NCBI RefSeq assembly: GCF_002078875.1
Contig: NC_034421.1
Span: forward strand, 1,960,917 to 2,024,916
Direction of reading: 5' to 3'
DNA: 64,000 nt
Source: Numida meleagris
Lineage: Eukaryota; Chordata; Aves; Galliformes; Numididae
Shown here piece by piece: positions 1 through 9,946 of this stretch (its first letter is position 1; the number at the start of each line of letters is the position of its first letter). The translations under genes were made by a program, and so were the position numbers. The notes beneath the pieces are model-generated. The model saw only the letters and a program-made list of their open reading frames with translations. It was not told where the DNA came from and made no database searches.

Positions 1-429
1 NNNNNNNNNNNNNNNNNNNNNNNNNNNNNNNNNNNNNNNNNNNNNNNNNNNNNNNNNNNNNNNNNNNNNNNNNNNNNNNNNNNNNNNNNNNNNNNNNNNN
101 NNNNNNNNNNNNNNNNNNNNNNNNNNNNNNNNNNNNNNNNNNNNNNNNNNNNNNNNNNNNNNNNNNNNNNNNNNNNNNNNNNNNNNNNNNNNNNNNNNNN
201 NNNNNNNNNNNNNNNNNNNNNNNNNNNNNNNNNNNNNNNNNNNNNNNNNNNNNNNNNNNNNNNNNNNNNNNNNNNNNNNNNNNNNNNNNNNNNNNNNNNN
301 NNNNNNNNNNNNNNNNNNNNNNNNNNNNNNNNNNNNNNNNNNNNNNNNNNNNNNNNNNNNNNNNNNNNNNNNNNNNNNNNNNNNNNNNNNNNNNNNNNNN
401 NNNNNNNNNNNNNNNNNNNNNNNNNNNNN
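1..429. other. Assembly gap
   Basis: A run of N with no sequence information. Anything further upstream of the FOXL3 locus on this side cannot be assessed. Confidence 0.99.
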
Positions 430-3400
430 GCTGGAAAAGGCAGCTGACACAGGGGATGCTTCTACTGCTGATCTCTGCTGTTTGTTTTAGCACATGCACA
501 GTGTGATTTGGTTGAGACATGAAGCAGAATAGCCACCACTCTTGTATCACTGCTTCCTTTCAGACCAGTGCTGGGTGTTGGGCAGCAGGAGCACCTGCTT
601 TGGAGGGCCAGATGAGGATAAGAGCACGGAAAATTTACATACATTTGAAACCACTGGGGCCTGATGAATGAGAAGAAGTGGAGCTTCCGTTAAATGCCTG
701 GTGTCTAAGAGCTCTCATTTTGTTAAATTCTGTTGTCCAGAGGAAGATACCTTCTCACTGAACATAAGGAAAGTGAAAAGTTTTTAGTGCTACAATTGGG
801 CTTCAGACACTTGAAATCCCACAGGCGTTTCAAAATGATCAAACTGAAATGTTGATAAAGAAAGGTTCTCTGAGGTCAAAAATCAATGTGAGGAAGCAAA
901 ATCAGAGCTGGTGGTTTTTCTTTTGAATATCTCTACATATTGTTTTTAGCACACTTAACCAATTCAAACAAAATACGACTTTGCCAATGGACTGTCATTA
1001 ATGCTTCCACCTTCCTATCAACAACAGAGCCTGAGACAGTAGCATTGCACTCCAAATATTTCCACCTGGAACCGTACTGATGGTGAGAAAGCACTTCAGG
1101 AGACAGAGATCAAAGCTTATTTCTCTTTAGACTCCACTGCAAGCATCGGGAAGCCTCTCACAAGATGAAAAGGCTGGGAAAGCAAGAAGGGAGCTTACAC
1201 CTCTTTAAGGAGCTATCAGCAGAAACCTCAAAACGCAGTGTTAGCCAATGGCTCTCCGCTGAGACTCGCTTTCATGTGATAGATTGCCAAATACTCGAAG
1301 GATGATAAATGCTGAACTTTGAATGATTATTCTAACTCAGAGGAAGAAAAGAAGGCTTATGTCTGGCATTGTGGAAAATGTAATCAGATGTCCCTGACAC
1401 ATTAGCAGTCAAGTGTTTGTCCTGGAATGAAAGAGAGTAGTTTAACTGGGATTATCAAAACATATTTACTCTTTTTTTTCAGAGTTAAGAAAAGAAAAGC
1501 CTTGATGACTGAACTTGCTTACAGGGAAAAAGACTTCAAATCATATCTGTGAGTTAGGAGAGATACGTTTTCTATGGGAAAAAAAGAAATCATTGATCAT
1601 GGAGAAACATTATCACCATTTGGCAACAGAGACGTAGGAGACATTTTACAAGACATTTTAAAATGGGCTTTGGAGAAAATTGGAATATTCTAGAAGGTTT
1701 ATGCAGCCACAAGTTACACCTTATGGAGAAATTAGAATAGAAAATACCTGAAGGAATAGACAAGTGGACAGTCCCCGGCTGCCATTCTCTTCTCCATCTA
1801 CAGCATTTGCTTAAGACCCAGGTTCCATTTACTCTTCCCCTGCCAGTTTGATCTGCATGGCTCTAGGATTCTTCATCTAGGTCCCAGAGAACTTATGTGT
1901 GGTGAGAGAGTTATGAGAAAGTGGACTGGAATTAATTATTACTTCCAAAGGGAAATAAAATCAGCATACATAGTGGTGTTGCTTCCCCCTGAACCCTTCT
2001 GCTCTCCCAAGGTGCAGCACCCATAGCACTAGAAGGTGCCAGCAGGGCAGAAGGAGGCAGTGAACAGCTGTGAGCCCCTACAGCTGTGGATCCCAAATCA
2101 ACAAATGCAAAAACCCAACCTCACAAACTTGTCCGAAGGAAGAACTGGAAGCCCAGCGACTCTTGATTCAAATGGTCCTCTGATTCAGATGTGATTCTAG
2201 TTGTCCCTTGAGGGACGTGGCTTCTCACATGGCCCATTTCTGGTGAGCGGAGGCACACAGAGCAGAGGGAGGCCATGTGTGTACTTCTCATCCTTCAAGA
2301 AGCCAGCAACCTGCACTGCCACATTGCTGTTACATTTGCTCTTACAAGGTCGAGGGCATTCAGCCAATTAGGGTAAAACTTGTTGCACCTTCTTGCAGAA
2401 AGCCTTGCATTTGTCCATTTTGCAGCACCAGATAATAAAAGTCACTGATTCACTGACTCCAATCTGTGTGCAAAGCCAACGGGAGAGCTGACTTTGAACC
2501 GGTTTGAATTTGCTGTCTCATGGAGCTGTTAAGTGCCTGTGCAACCCCCAGAAAACCCCTTAAACAAAGAGACATGTGGTAGAGAGCAAGCAAAACATCA
2601 CACAGCAGCCAGCCCCTAGGTGGCTACCAAACTCCTAAATATTGCCATTTGTGACTGGGTAAAACAAGACTGTTCTGTTGTTTAGATTTATGAGGGCAGG
2701 AGAGACCCATGGCCTATGGGATATTTGTGAGACATCTTCAACATCCACTGGTGTCCCAATAGTAAACCTTAACTCAGCTGGAAATTAGCACTGCTCCTCT
2801 ATGCCTGGACGACTGTTGTCCTTTATCCTCTGCAATAATGGCAGTGGCCAAAAATAAATATGTGGGATGACTAGTGCCAGTTTCTGCAATTTAGCAGCAC
2901 ACGGACATTTGTGTGGAAGTGTGAGCCAGGATGTTTGTGTTCATTCCCATCGTTCTCTCGACAAAATGATTTTATAAATAATCAGGCCTTAATTGTGTGA
3001 TTCCAGTTAATGCAGAGGGGAGTTAATTGACATCTGGAACAAGTTTCCTGTCCTGAGCTATTAGCCGTGTCTGGTGCAGAATTCAAACAACGTATGAAGT
3101 GAGGCCTATAGCCAAATGATTTTGTACATAGCTGAAATGAGAAATGACTAAAGATGGATGAGCGATGGCAGCTGCGCCAAGAGAATGTCCATTTTTGGTA
3201 AACAAGCATAGGCTGTGTCAAGGCATGAGTGCCGTGCCAGTCTGAGAGGTGCACCGTGCTGCAAAGAATAGGCATCACCTCATGATTTATCCCTGCTGCA
3301 AATCCTCCAGCTCTCCCCTCTTGTCTCCAAAAGTCTCGTGGATCAGTGATTCTGGAGTCTTTCACAGCCGAGGGAGGAACAAAGCTGCCTGCATGAAGGC

Positions 3401-5145
3401 CAGGTCTCCTGTGCAGCCTTGCTCATCCCCAGTGTGCTTTATCCCATCTATTTGCAGAGTCAAAGAGGAGGATTTAATTCTGTGTCACTGAGAAGAATAC
3501 CAAACCATGAACAGCCAAACTCTGAACATCTGTCTCATGTATCTTTATCAAACACAGAAACTCTTCTGTGGCCTTTTAACCACCAGCATCCCTCCTACAG
3601 AAAGGCCCTGGTCAAATCGAGGATGGAGTATCTCTAGTCTGGGGTACTCTGAAAATCCTTCTAGGCAAACCCAAATGATTTTTGTCAACCTAAAAATACA
3701 TTAAAAATATATTTTTTGAATTTTTTTATTCCTCTCCCTATCATTTCTACTTTTAGGCAGAACATAAGTCCTCAGAAAATTCAACAATTTTGCCTAATAA
3801 ATGGCTAAAGCTAGAGATTTGCTTAACATCTCTCCATTGCCTTTGAAACCATGACCCCATGGGAGAAAAGGAGCAAACAGCACAACGCAGTGCTGATTCC
3901 TGTAATGGCACTCACAGCTGACCCACTCCGTGGCCACCCCCACCAGGAACCCAGTGCTCCCAGCGTCATCTCCCCCAGGCATGGCAACTGACATGAGGCA
4001 CTGTGGCTGCACACAAAGAGAAATACAGCCCATGCTGGTGACTGCTCACAGGACATAACAGGACCATGGAAAGCCTTCAGGTCAGATGGAATTCCTGACA
4101 GCACTGCTTTTTTGACCAATAGTCCCAAACCAGGAGCAAGTATGAGAAAAAGCTTTTCACTTTAAATAACTCCATTCCTAATTTTCACTATGAAAAGACA
4201 CTGAACATCCCCAGGAATGGATTTTCACATATATCTTGTGAATCTCTGCATCTACCTAAGGCAGGAATAATATATCTGAGCTAGTTTATATAGTTGCTCT
4301 CTTATTTCCAACACTAATGTGACGAATTGTCAGCAAAGGATTCTTACCCATGTTCCTGTTTGTTAGAAACCTATGTTGTGTTTTATGCACAAGTTTCCAG
4401 TGCTGCAGCTAGAAGGCATGCAGATGAAGAATGCTTCTCCAAATAATCCTCTCACTAGTAACCATAAACAATCCTTGCTGAGCCCCAGCAGAAAATTGCA
4501 AACTGTGGCGCAAACTGTATTTCCATGAAGTTCTGTGCAGTCACTTGAAGGACAAGGAGAAAGGAGAACAAGTCAGCGAATGAGCATAGGTGAAACAGAG
4601 AGCAATGTAGGAAACAGGGGTGTACAGTGGCACCACTCAGCTTTTCCCTAGAACTGGCCACCACTGAGTTGAGTGTCTGAGCTGTTAGTTGGGCTATCGG
4701 GTGCCACCACAACCACAACCACAGCCAAGTCTGTGGGAATCTCCTTCTCCTTATCCCATAGCAGAGCGACTTGCAGAGTAATGACCACTGCCTTAATTAC
4801 CCCATCCTCTTCTTTCTTTGCAAGAGCTATAGATTTTGCACTCAAAAGAAAACAGTTGACTGGTAATACAGAATACCACTGATCAATCCAAGAAGCTGCT
4901 GAAGGCTGCCATGTTTCAAGAGAAATTAGGAGGTCTGGGATAAAACCCTACATTGCGGGCAGCTCTGGGGCCCACATTGGAGGTAAAGCAAGGTGTGATG
5001 CTGGGCAATGCCCGGCTGCTCCAGTGAGATGCTGGGATGTCAGCATGCGTTCCTGGGCACTGAGGTACCCCCTGTTCCTCTGAGAAGCTGAAATGAAGGG
5101 TAATTCAGCCTTCTTTGGATTTATGACCAGCCTGCATTTCATGCA
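430..5145. other. Intergenic DNA upstream of FOXL3
   Basis: Single-copy-looking sequence of mixed composition with no recognisable exon, CR1 tail or RNA gene. Open stretches on either strand are at most about 130 codons and match no family I recognise. A short CCACAA-type simple repeat lies at about 4704-4725. If vertebrate synteny holds, the gene next to FOXL3 on this side could be FAM20C, but none of its kinase-domain exons was recognised here. Confidence 0.6.
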
Positions 5146-5181
5146 CAATTTTTGTAATCTGCATCGTAATTACAAAAATTG
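5146..5181. repeat. Perfect 13-bp inverted repeat (hairpin) with TAAT cores
   Basis: The left arm CAATTTTTGTAAT (5146-5158) is the exact reverse complement of the right arm ATTACAAAAATTG (5169-5181), with a 10-nt loop between. Each arm contains a TAAT/ATTA homeodomain core. It lies at the start of an AT-rich block with scattered CpGs. The arms are seen directly; a role as a paired homeodomain site is inference. Confidence 0.7.
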
Positions 5182-5710
5182 CAAATAACTTTTTAATATC
5201 GACATTAAAAAAAAAATTAGGCAAATCTTTCACGGTGTTTTTATTACCGAACTACGAGCTCAAATCAAATGGTTTACAGCTTTGTGTTTTGAAAATATAC
5301 AACACAAGCAAACCCTAGCCTGGCAAAATTATGCTTTTATGGTAATGACAGAGATGAGTTATAGTTCTTCTAGTTAAACTATAACGGCTGCACAGATGCT
5401 AGGAAAAAGCTCTCGTACAACAGTTTCGCCACCATAAGCACGGCACCTGCCAGCTCCACCACTGCGCCCAGAAGAGCGCGTTAGCATTTCTTTAGGAATA
5501 TTATTTTCAAGGAGCGTAATTGGATCATAAACGTTCTCTTGGGAATAAAACATCAGTCTGCAGGCTTTAAAAAAATACCTTGAGAAACAGTCGGCCAGTT
5601 TTCTGGGTTTCAGCAGCAAGTTTACGGGAGATAATACATGTTCCTTTTTTGATCTTGTAGGATTCAAATACGGTTTGTGTTCTTCTTGCAGCCTGCATGA
5701 ATTTACAACA
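5150..5710. promoter_or_regulatory. Candidate conserved non-coding element, 2.4 kb upstream of FOXL3
   Basis: The block is AT-rich but keeps many CpGs (for example around 5166, 5201, 5231, 5247, 5387, 5414, 5428, 5441, 5464, 5476). It has homeodomain-type cores (TAATTA near 5167, GTAATTGG near 5516) and no simple repeats or transposon sequence. Vertebrate distal enhancers under purifying selection often look like this. No alignment was possible, so conservation is a guess from composition. It could serve FOXL3 or a more distant neighbour. Confidence 0.33.
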
Positions 5711-7439
5711 AATTCATTTGTCGATATTCACAGAGCTCAAAACGACATCCTTCAGCCTACTGATGGCAATTGAGGAACAATAATACTTACTCATGGATTG
5801 GGTGTTACATAGATGGCATGGGCAGCAGTTTCCTTACGTCTCTGGCCAATGTGCCCTACTCCACCACCCCTAGTCTCGCTCCTGAGATGCTCTCCAGAGG
5901 CACCAGCACTGGGTCCCACAGCACATCACAAGCCATTTGCTGGACGTAGAGCCACAAAGCAGTCTCTGAGGCACAAAGTCTAAGGGTTATTTTCCACAGC
6001 AAGGGATGAGGAACATGGTGGCCACACGCTGTCGCACAGAGCAAGGTTGACTGCTATGGTGGTGCAAGTTATAGATGTGCCAGGTAAGGGTGAGTTGACT
6101 GCACTCGCTAAGACAAGAACAGGCATGAATTGAGGCACATCACATACTGAAAGAATGACACTGCTTTCATTTGCTGTCACTCCCTACACAGAAAAGTTTC
6201 CTTACTACACACTCCCAGTAAGTGCAGGAAGGCTTTGGTCCAAACGCATGCCTGGCTTTCTCACCAAGGCAAGTTTTACAAATAGAATATTTAAGAGTTT
6301 AATGAAGGGTACCAACAGGTTATGTAAAATCAGAGCAGCTACCCCAGCACTCTTTTTTGAAGATTACTATAAATCAGAAACCACAATGCTTGTGTTACGG
6401 GAATGTCAGAGAGGTAAAACCTCTCCCAAGTGAAGAACCACTGCTACAGACCCACATGGACGTGTGCTTGTGTCTCGTGCATGGCTGCTGCAGTGCAGAA
6501 AAATCTTCCCAAGTCCACTGCCCACTGTCTTCTTTATTTAAACCTTTTCAGTCCATCTGGACAGAGTATGAATGAAGATCAGACATTACATATTTCATTC
6601 TTCATTGCTGAACCTGCTCCATCTTACTCAATATTAAAGCTCTGCTAGTGCCTTGGGCAGCAGTCGCTGACCCTTTGTATTAAGACCTCCTCTGCAGCGG
6701 ATGCTTCATGCATATGCCCATTGATGTATTTTAGAGTGAAGATAATTTTTTGTTTTGGATTCCTTCACTTGGCCTCGTCTTCCTCAAAAAGCACTTCTTC
6801 CATCTATTTTTTCATGGCATATTTTTCTCCTTACTCCCTACTATACTGCATTGTTATATTCCACAGAAAAAGCTTTCTTATGTCTATCTTTGCCAAAACC
6901 CCAGGAGCCCCTTAAACATCACTTTGAAGGGCTCTTTATCATTTGGATGAATTTTCCTCTAATTGTATCCTTTAACTCCAAAAGGGGTTTGGGGACACAC
7001 TTTGTATGAAAGATGCTATAGAAAACAAAGTTGCATTGCTGGTGGTTCTGCCTTTATATTTCGATCCACACAACTCTCTGCACACCAATTTGCTTTCTCT
7101 TTTCCAATACCCATTTTCTCCCAGGGCTAGTTCCTGGGACAGAGCTGTCTTCAAATAATTTAATTATCATGTGGCACACACCTTTTTAGCCCCCTCTGAA
7201 ACGGCGTGTGATGTCTTCAGTTTACATCACTTGTTGGAAAACACTCCAAAGCACTGAAAAACTATTAAATTGTTACAGTATTGGATGCCAACACACAGGG
7301 CTATTAGTCTAATTCATCCTTCAGATCAAAGCCCACACAGGCAGCTCTCCTGCCTACAGCTATTTTCCTTTTACTTTCCTGCTTGACAGTAGTCCCTCGT
7401 ATCCCTCTGTTCTCCTCTCTTTGAACATACACATTTTCC
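5711..7439. other. Intergenic DNA close to FOXL3
   Basis: Unremarkable sequence with T-rich and pyrimidine-rich stretches (notably 6720-6960 and 7330-7440). No exon, transposon or RNA gene was recognised. Open stretches are short, overlap in several frames and resemble no known family. Confidence 0.55.
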
Positions 7440-8137
7440 TTTAGTCACGGAAATATAATTTATGTCTATTATACCGCATTATAGACTGCAGATTGGGTCG
7501 AGCGTGCGTTACCGCCGGATCGTCTGCTCATTGTACGTCGAGTTTCCAAAAATAAATAAATAAGGAAGCCACCCCGCTTCACCAGGGAGGGAGAAAAGCC
7601 GAAGGGGGAGGACTGGGGGGCTGCAGGGGGACTCTGCTCTCAAAGTTGAATTTCCAGGCGGGGACCTTGAAGCACGATTTATTAGCATCGTGCTGTTTGC
7701 TTTTGTCACGTTGGGATGTGGCGGGGGAAGCACTGGCCCCGCTCCAGCCCGGACCACCCAGCGAGCCGCCAGCTACTGGCAGGCACAGCCCGGTGCTAAG
7801 GGTCACCCCAACTCACCAGCTCCAGCCCAGCTCTGCAGCCCCGTTGGGGGTGAGAGCAGCAACAACAGTAACACCCCACCCCACATCCCCCCTCCAAAAA
7901 AAGAAAAATAAAATAATTATATCCTAACAGACGGGCTGTCTGGGACGAGAGAATTGCAAAAACAATCCCCACCCCAACAGGGAGAGTGTGTGTGTACGGA
8001 GGAGAGGGAGAGTGAGGAGGGGGGAGAGAGGGAACGAGGCAGGCAGAGGGGAGGGAAGAAGGGAGGAGGGAGCCCACGCTCTGAGAAACATCACTCCATC
8101 TCTCTCACTCCACGGGAGCTGAGCAAGGAGCAGAACG
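7440..8137 (+). promoter_or_regulatory. FOXL3 promoter / 5' leader region
   Basis: This is the region directly upstream of the FOXL3 start codon. It begins with an AT-rich segment that contains a dense CpG cluster: eight CpGs between 7499 and 7540. A GC-rich stretch follows (about 7560-7870), then an A/T-rich TATA-like stretch (about 7899-7922), then a polypurine tract ending about 60 bases before the ATG. There is no ATG between 7719 and 8137, so a scanning ribosome on a transcript starting anywhere in that stretch would meet the FOXL3 ATG first. The transcription start is not determinable from sequence alone; a start about 25-35 bases after the TATA-like stretch is one option. Confidence 0.45.
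7995..8076 (+). repeat. Polypurine (GA-rich) tract
   Basis: The plus strand is nearly all G and A across this stretch, with only a few pyrimidines (for example in the AACGAGGCAGGCAGAGG part). It sits about 60 bases upstream of the FOXL3 ATG, so it is probably in the 5' leader or core promoter. Such tracts can form triplex DNA or bind GAGA-type and MAZ/SP zinc-finger proteins; that role here is inference. Confidence 0.65.
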
Positions 8138-8244
8138 ATGTTTGACAACACACAGTACCCCTATAACTGCTTTAATTACGATGGCGATGATTACCCCACC
8201 TGTAGTTCTGATGAAGAGAAGAAATTCACCAGACCAGCGTACAG
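8138..8244 (+). CDS. FOXL3: FOXL3 coding exon 1
   Basis: The exon encodes residues 1-35 plus two bases of codon 36, so intron 1 is phase 2. The donor is AG|GTAAGA. It carries the acidic N-terminus (DGDDYP, SSDEEKK) and the first residues of the forkhead domain (TRPAY). Intron 1 is 702 bases (8245-8946). Confidence 0.92.
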
Positions 8245-9946
8245 GTAAGAGGAAGTTTCTCCAAGTCCCCCAGCCCTGGGAGGGTTTTTGAGCTGTGGGA
8301 CAGAGGGATCAGAGCACATGGGGCAGTGGGGCTCCTCATTCCATGCATGCACGATGGGACTGGAGCCACGGTGGGCACATTTCCCCCTTCCCGTGCTTGA
8401 AGTGCTCACGGTTTGTTTCGACTCATGTGGGGTCACAGTGCTGAGCCACCAGAGCTCAAAGGGTCTCCTCTGATCTCCAAGAGCCCCAGGAGAAGGGGAA
8501 CTGGATGTGCAGCATGCCAGCAGGGGAGTGGGATGCAGACAGTGCCTGGTGTGGTGGGAAGACATGTGGTAGGCACTCCCGGAGCAGCTTAGGTCCATGC
8601 CTCGAGCAGGCAAGGCTGGTGAGGGGTCTGGTGAGGGGTCTGGTGAGGGGTCTCTCTGCAGCCTTTTGGCTCACAGAAAATTCTCTGATGGGGTTCGGGA
8701 GGTGGGTGATCTTCCTTTAACACCGTGGGACTCAATTGCCTGCAAGAGATGCCTGCGTCTCCTGCTGGCTACTGGTGCTGAGAGGCAGCAACTGCGCTCA
8801 GGGCTCATCCTGGGACATCTTGGGTCAGAGTGCAGGAAAGGAGAACTTTTGGAAGCAGGATCATGGACATACACATACCTGTGTGGTCCTAATAACAGTG
8901 TGTGGGGGTAATGTGATGGTGTAACTGCAAGTTTTCCTTTTTTCAGCTACATTGCCCTAATTGCAATGGCCATCCAGCAAAGTCCTTCAAATAAAGTCAC
9001 CCTCTCTGGCATTTATGACTTCATAATGAAGAAATTTCCTTACTACAGATCAAATCAAAGAGCCTGGCAGAACTCCATCCGACATAACTTGTCACTGAAC
9101 AGTTGTTTTGTAAAGGTAAGACCCGTAACTGTGTATTTACATACATACTGTGCATGGCTAAAAAAATTATGCAGGAATAGTCTCATCACTAGGAAGGAAG
9201 GAAAAAGAACAGCTGAGCCACAAGTCACTTAAATCTCCCTAAGCTGTCAATTACAGAGATAGAGTATATCCCCGTCTGATGCGTGCTAATAGATAACTAA
9301 CAGAAGAGGCTGGAGTTTGCATCCTATTCGTATAATGAAAGAGAATAGGCATAAAAGTCTTGTCATATGTGTTTACACCATTCTTGAATGTAAATGAATG
9401 CAGATGTTAAGCAGCAACATCTGTAACACATACAAATACTGAACTGCCTTTAAATAAATACAGGTTCCCAGAACAGAAGGGAATGAGAAGGGGAAAGGAA
9501 ACTATTGGAGCTTTGCAACGGGATGCGAATCCATGCTGGATCTCTTTGAAAATGGGAATTACCGGAGAAGACGGAGGAGGAGGAACATGAAAAAGGAACA
9601 TAAAGAGCAGAGATCAAGCAGAGGGAAAGGGTCTTCGTCCCCTGATACATCTCCTACGGACTTTGCTTTAAACAGCACTTCCTCTTCTGAAAGCATACAT
9701 GAAAGAATTGGCTCAGAACCAAGACTACTGGAGCCTCGTGGGTTTGCTCCAAACAGCACGGCCAGCAGGCAGAGCCTGAGCAGTTCCTCCCTAGCAAAAT
9801 CAGATTCTGAAATAAAATTCAGCATCGATTACATTCTTTCAGCCCCTGACCCCTTGCCTGTCCTGAGATCTCAGTATAGTATGCAAGAAAACAAATATCA
9901 CCTACTGGAGGCCCAGCAGATCAATCTCCAGCTCTGGACCATGTAA
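8138..9946 (+). CDS. FOXL3: Forkhead box L3 transcription factor (FOXL3), three exons
   Basis: The spliced frame joins 8138-8244, 8947-9115 and 9464-9946 to give 252 residues and a TAA stop at 9944-9946. The forkhead DNA-binding domain spans about residues 32-125. It opens with [14 protein letters not shown], carries the recognition helix [12 protein letters not shown] (76-87, with base-contacting N78 and H82 by analogy with FOXA), and ends with GNYWSF and a run of seven arginines (126-132) that should act as a nuclear localisation signal. A Ser-rich linker leads to FSIDYIL (211-217), an eh1-type Groucho/TLE-binding motif. The short acidic N-terminus ([11 protein letters not shown]...) and split forkhead domain fit FOXL3 rather than single-exon FOXL2. 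The start is firm: an in-frame TGA lies at 8120-8122, 18 bases upstream, and the ATG has an A at -3. In medaka, foxl3 is the germ-cell-intrinsic switch for egg versus sperm fate; the same role in birds is inference. No frameshift or premature stop was found. Confidence 0.93.
8617..8652. repeat. 12-bp tandem repeat, three perfect copies, in FOXL3 intron 1
   Basis: TGGTGAGGGGTC is repeated exactly three times in direct succession. It is a young minisatellite-like expansion inside intron 1 with no obvious effect on the exons. Each copy contains GGTGAG, which resembles a splice donor, so cryptic donors are possible. Confidence 0.9.
8947..9115 (+). CDS. FOXL3: FOXL3 coding exon 2 (forkhead core)
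   Basis: The exon follows a TTTTCAG acceptor and ends at a G|GTAAGA donor. It completes codon 36 and encodes residues 37-92, which hold forkhead helices 1 to 3 including the DNA-recognition helix. The intron after it is phase 0 and 348 bases long (9116-9463). If that intron were retained, the frame would run on to a stop at 9230-9232, truncating the protein just after the recognition helix. Confidence 0.93.
9464..9946 (+). CDS. FOXL3: FOXL3 coding exon 3 (wing, basic tail, C-terminus)
   Basis: The exon encodes residues 93-252: the forkhead wing ([17 protein letters not shown]), the seven-arginine run, a Ser-rich region, the eh1-like FSIDYIL motif (bases 9818-9838) and the C-terminal end QLWTM. 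The acceptor ATACAG follows a purine-rich AAATAAATA stretch, so the polypyrimidine tract is weak. The frame joins exon 2 without adjustment. Confidence 0.93.
   Translation, partial: VPRTEGNEKGKGNYWSFATGCESMLDLFENGNYRRRRRRRNMKKEHKEQRSSRGKGSSSPDTSPTDFALNSTSSSESIHERIGSEPRLLEPRGFAPNSTASRQSLSSSSLAKSDSEIKFSIDYILSAPDPLPVLRSQYSMQENKYHLLEAQQINLQLWTM

Noticed and set aside
7954..8145. Possible upstream open frame overlapping the FOXL3 start codon
   Set aside because: It begins at TTG, not ATG, and runs through the polypurine tract, giving a Glu/Gly/Arg-rich low-complexity product. There is no ATG upstream of FOXL3 within about 420 bases.
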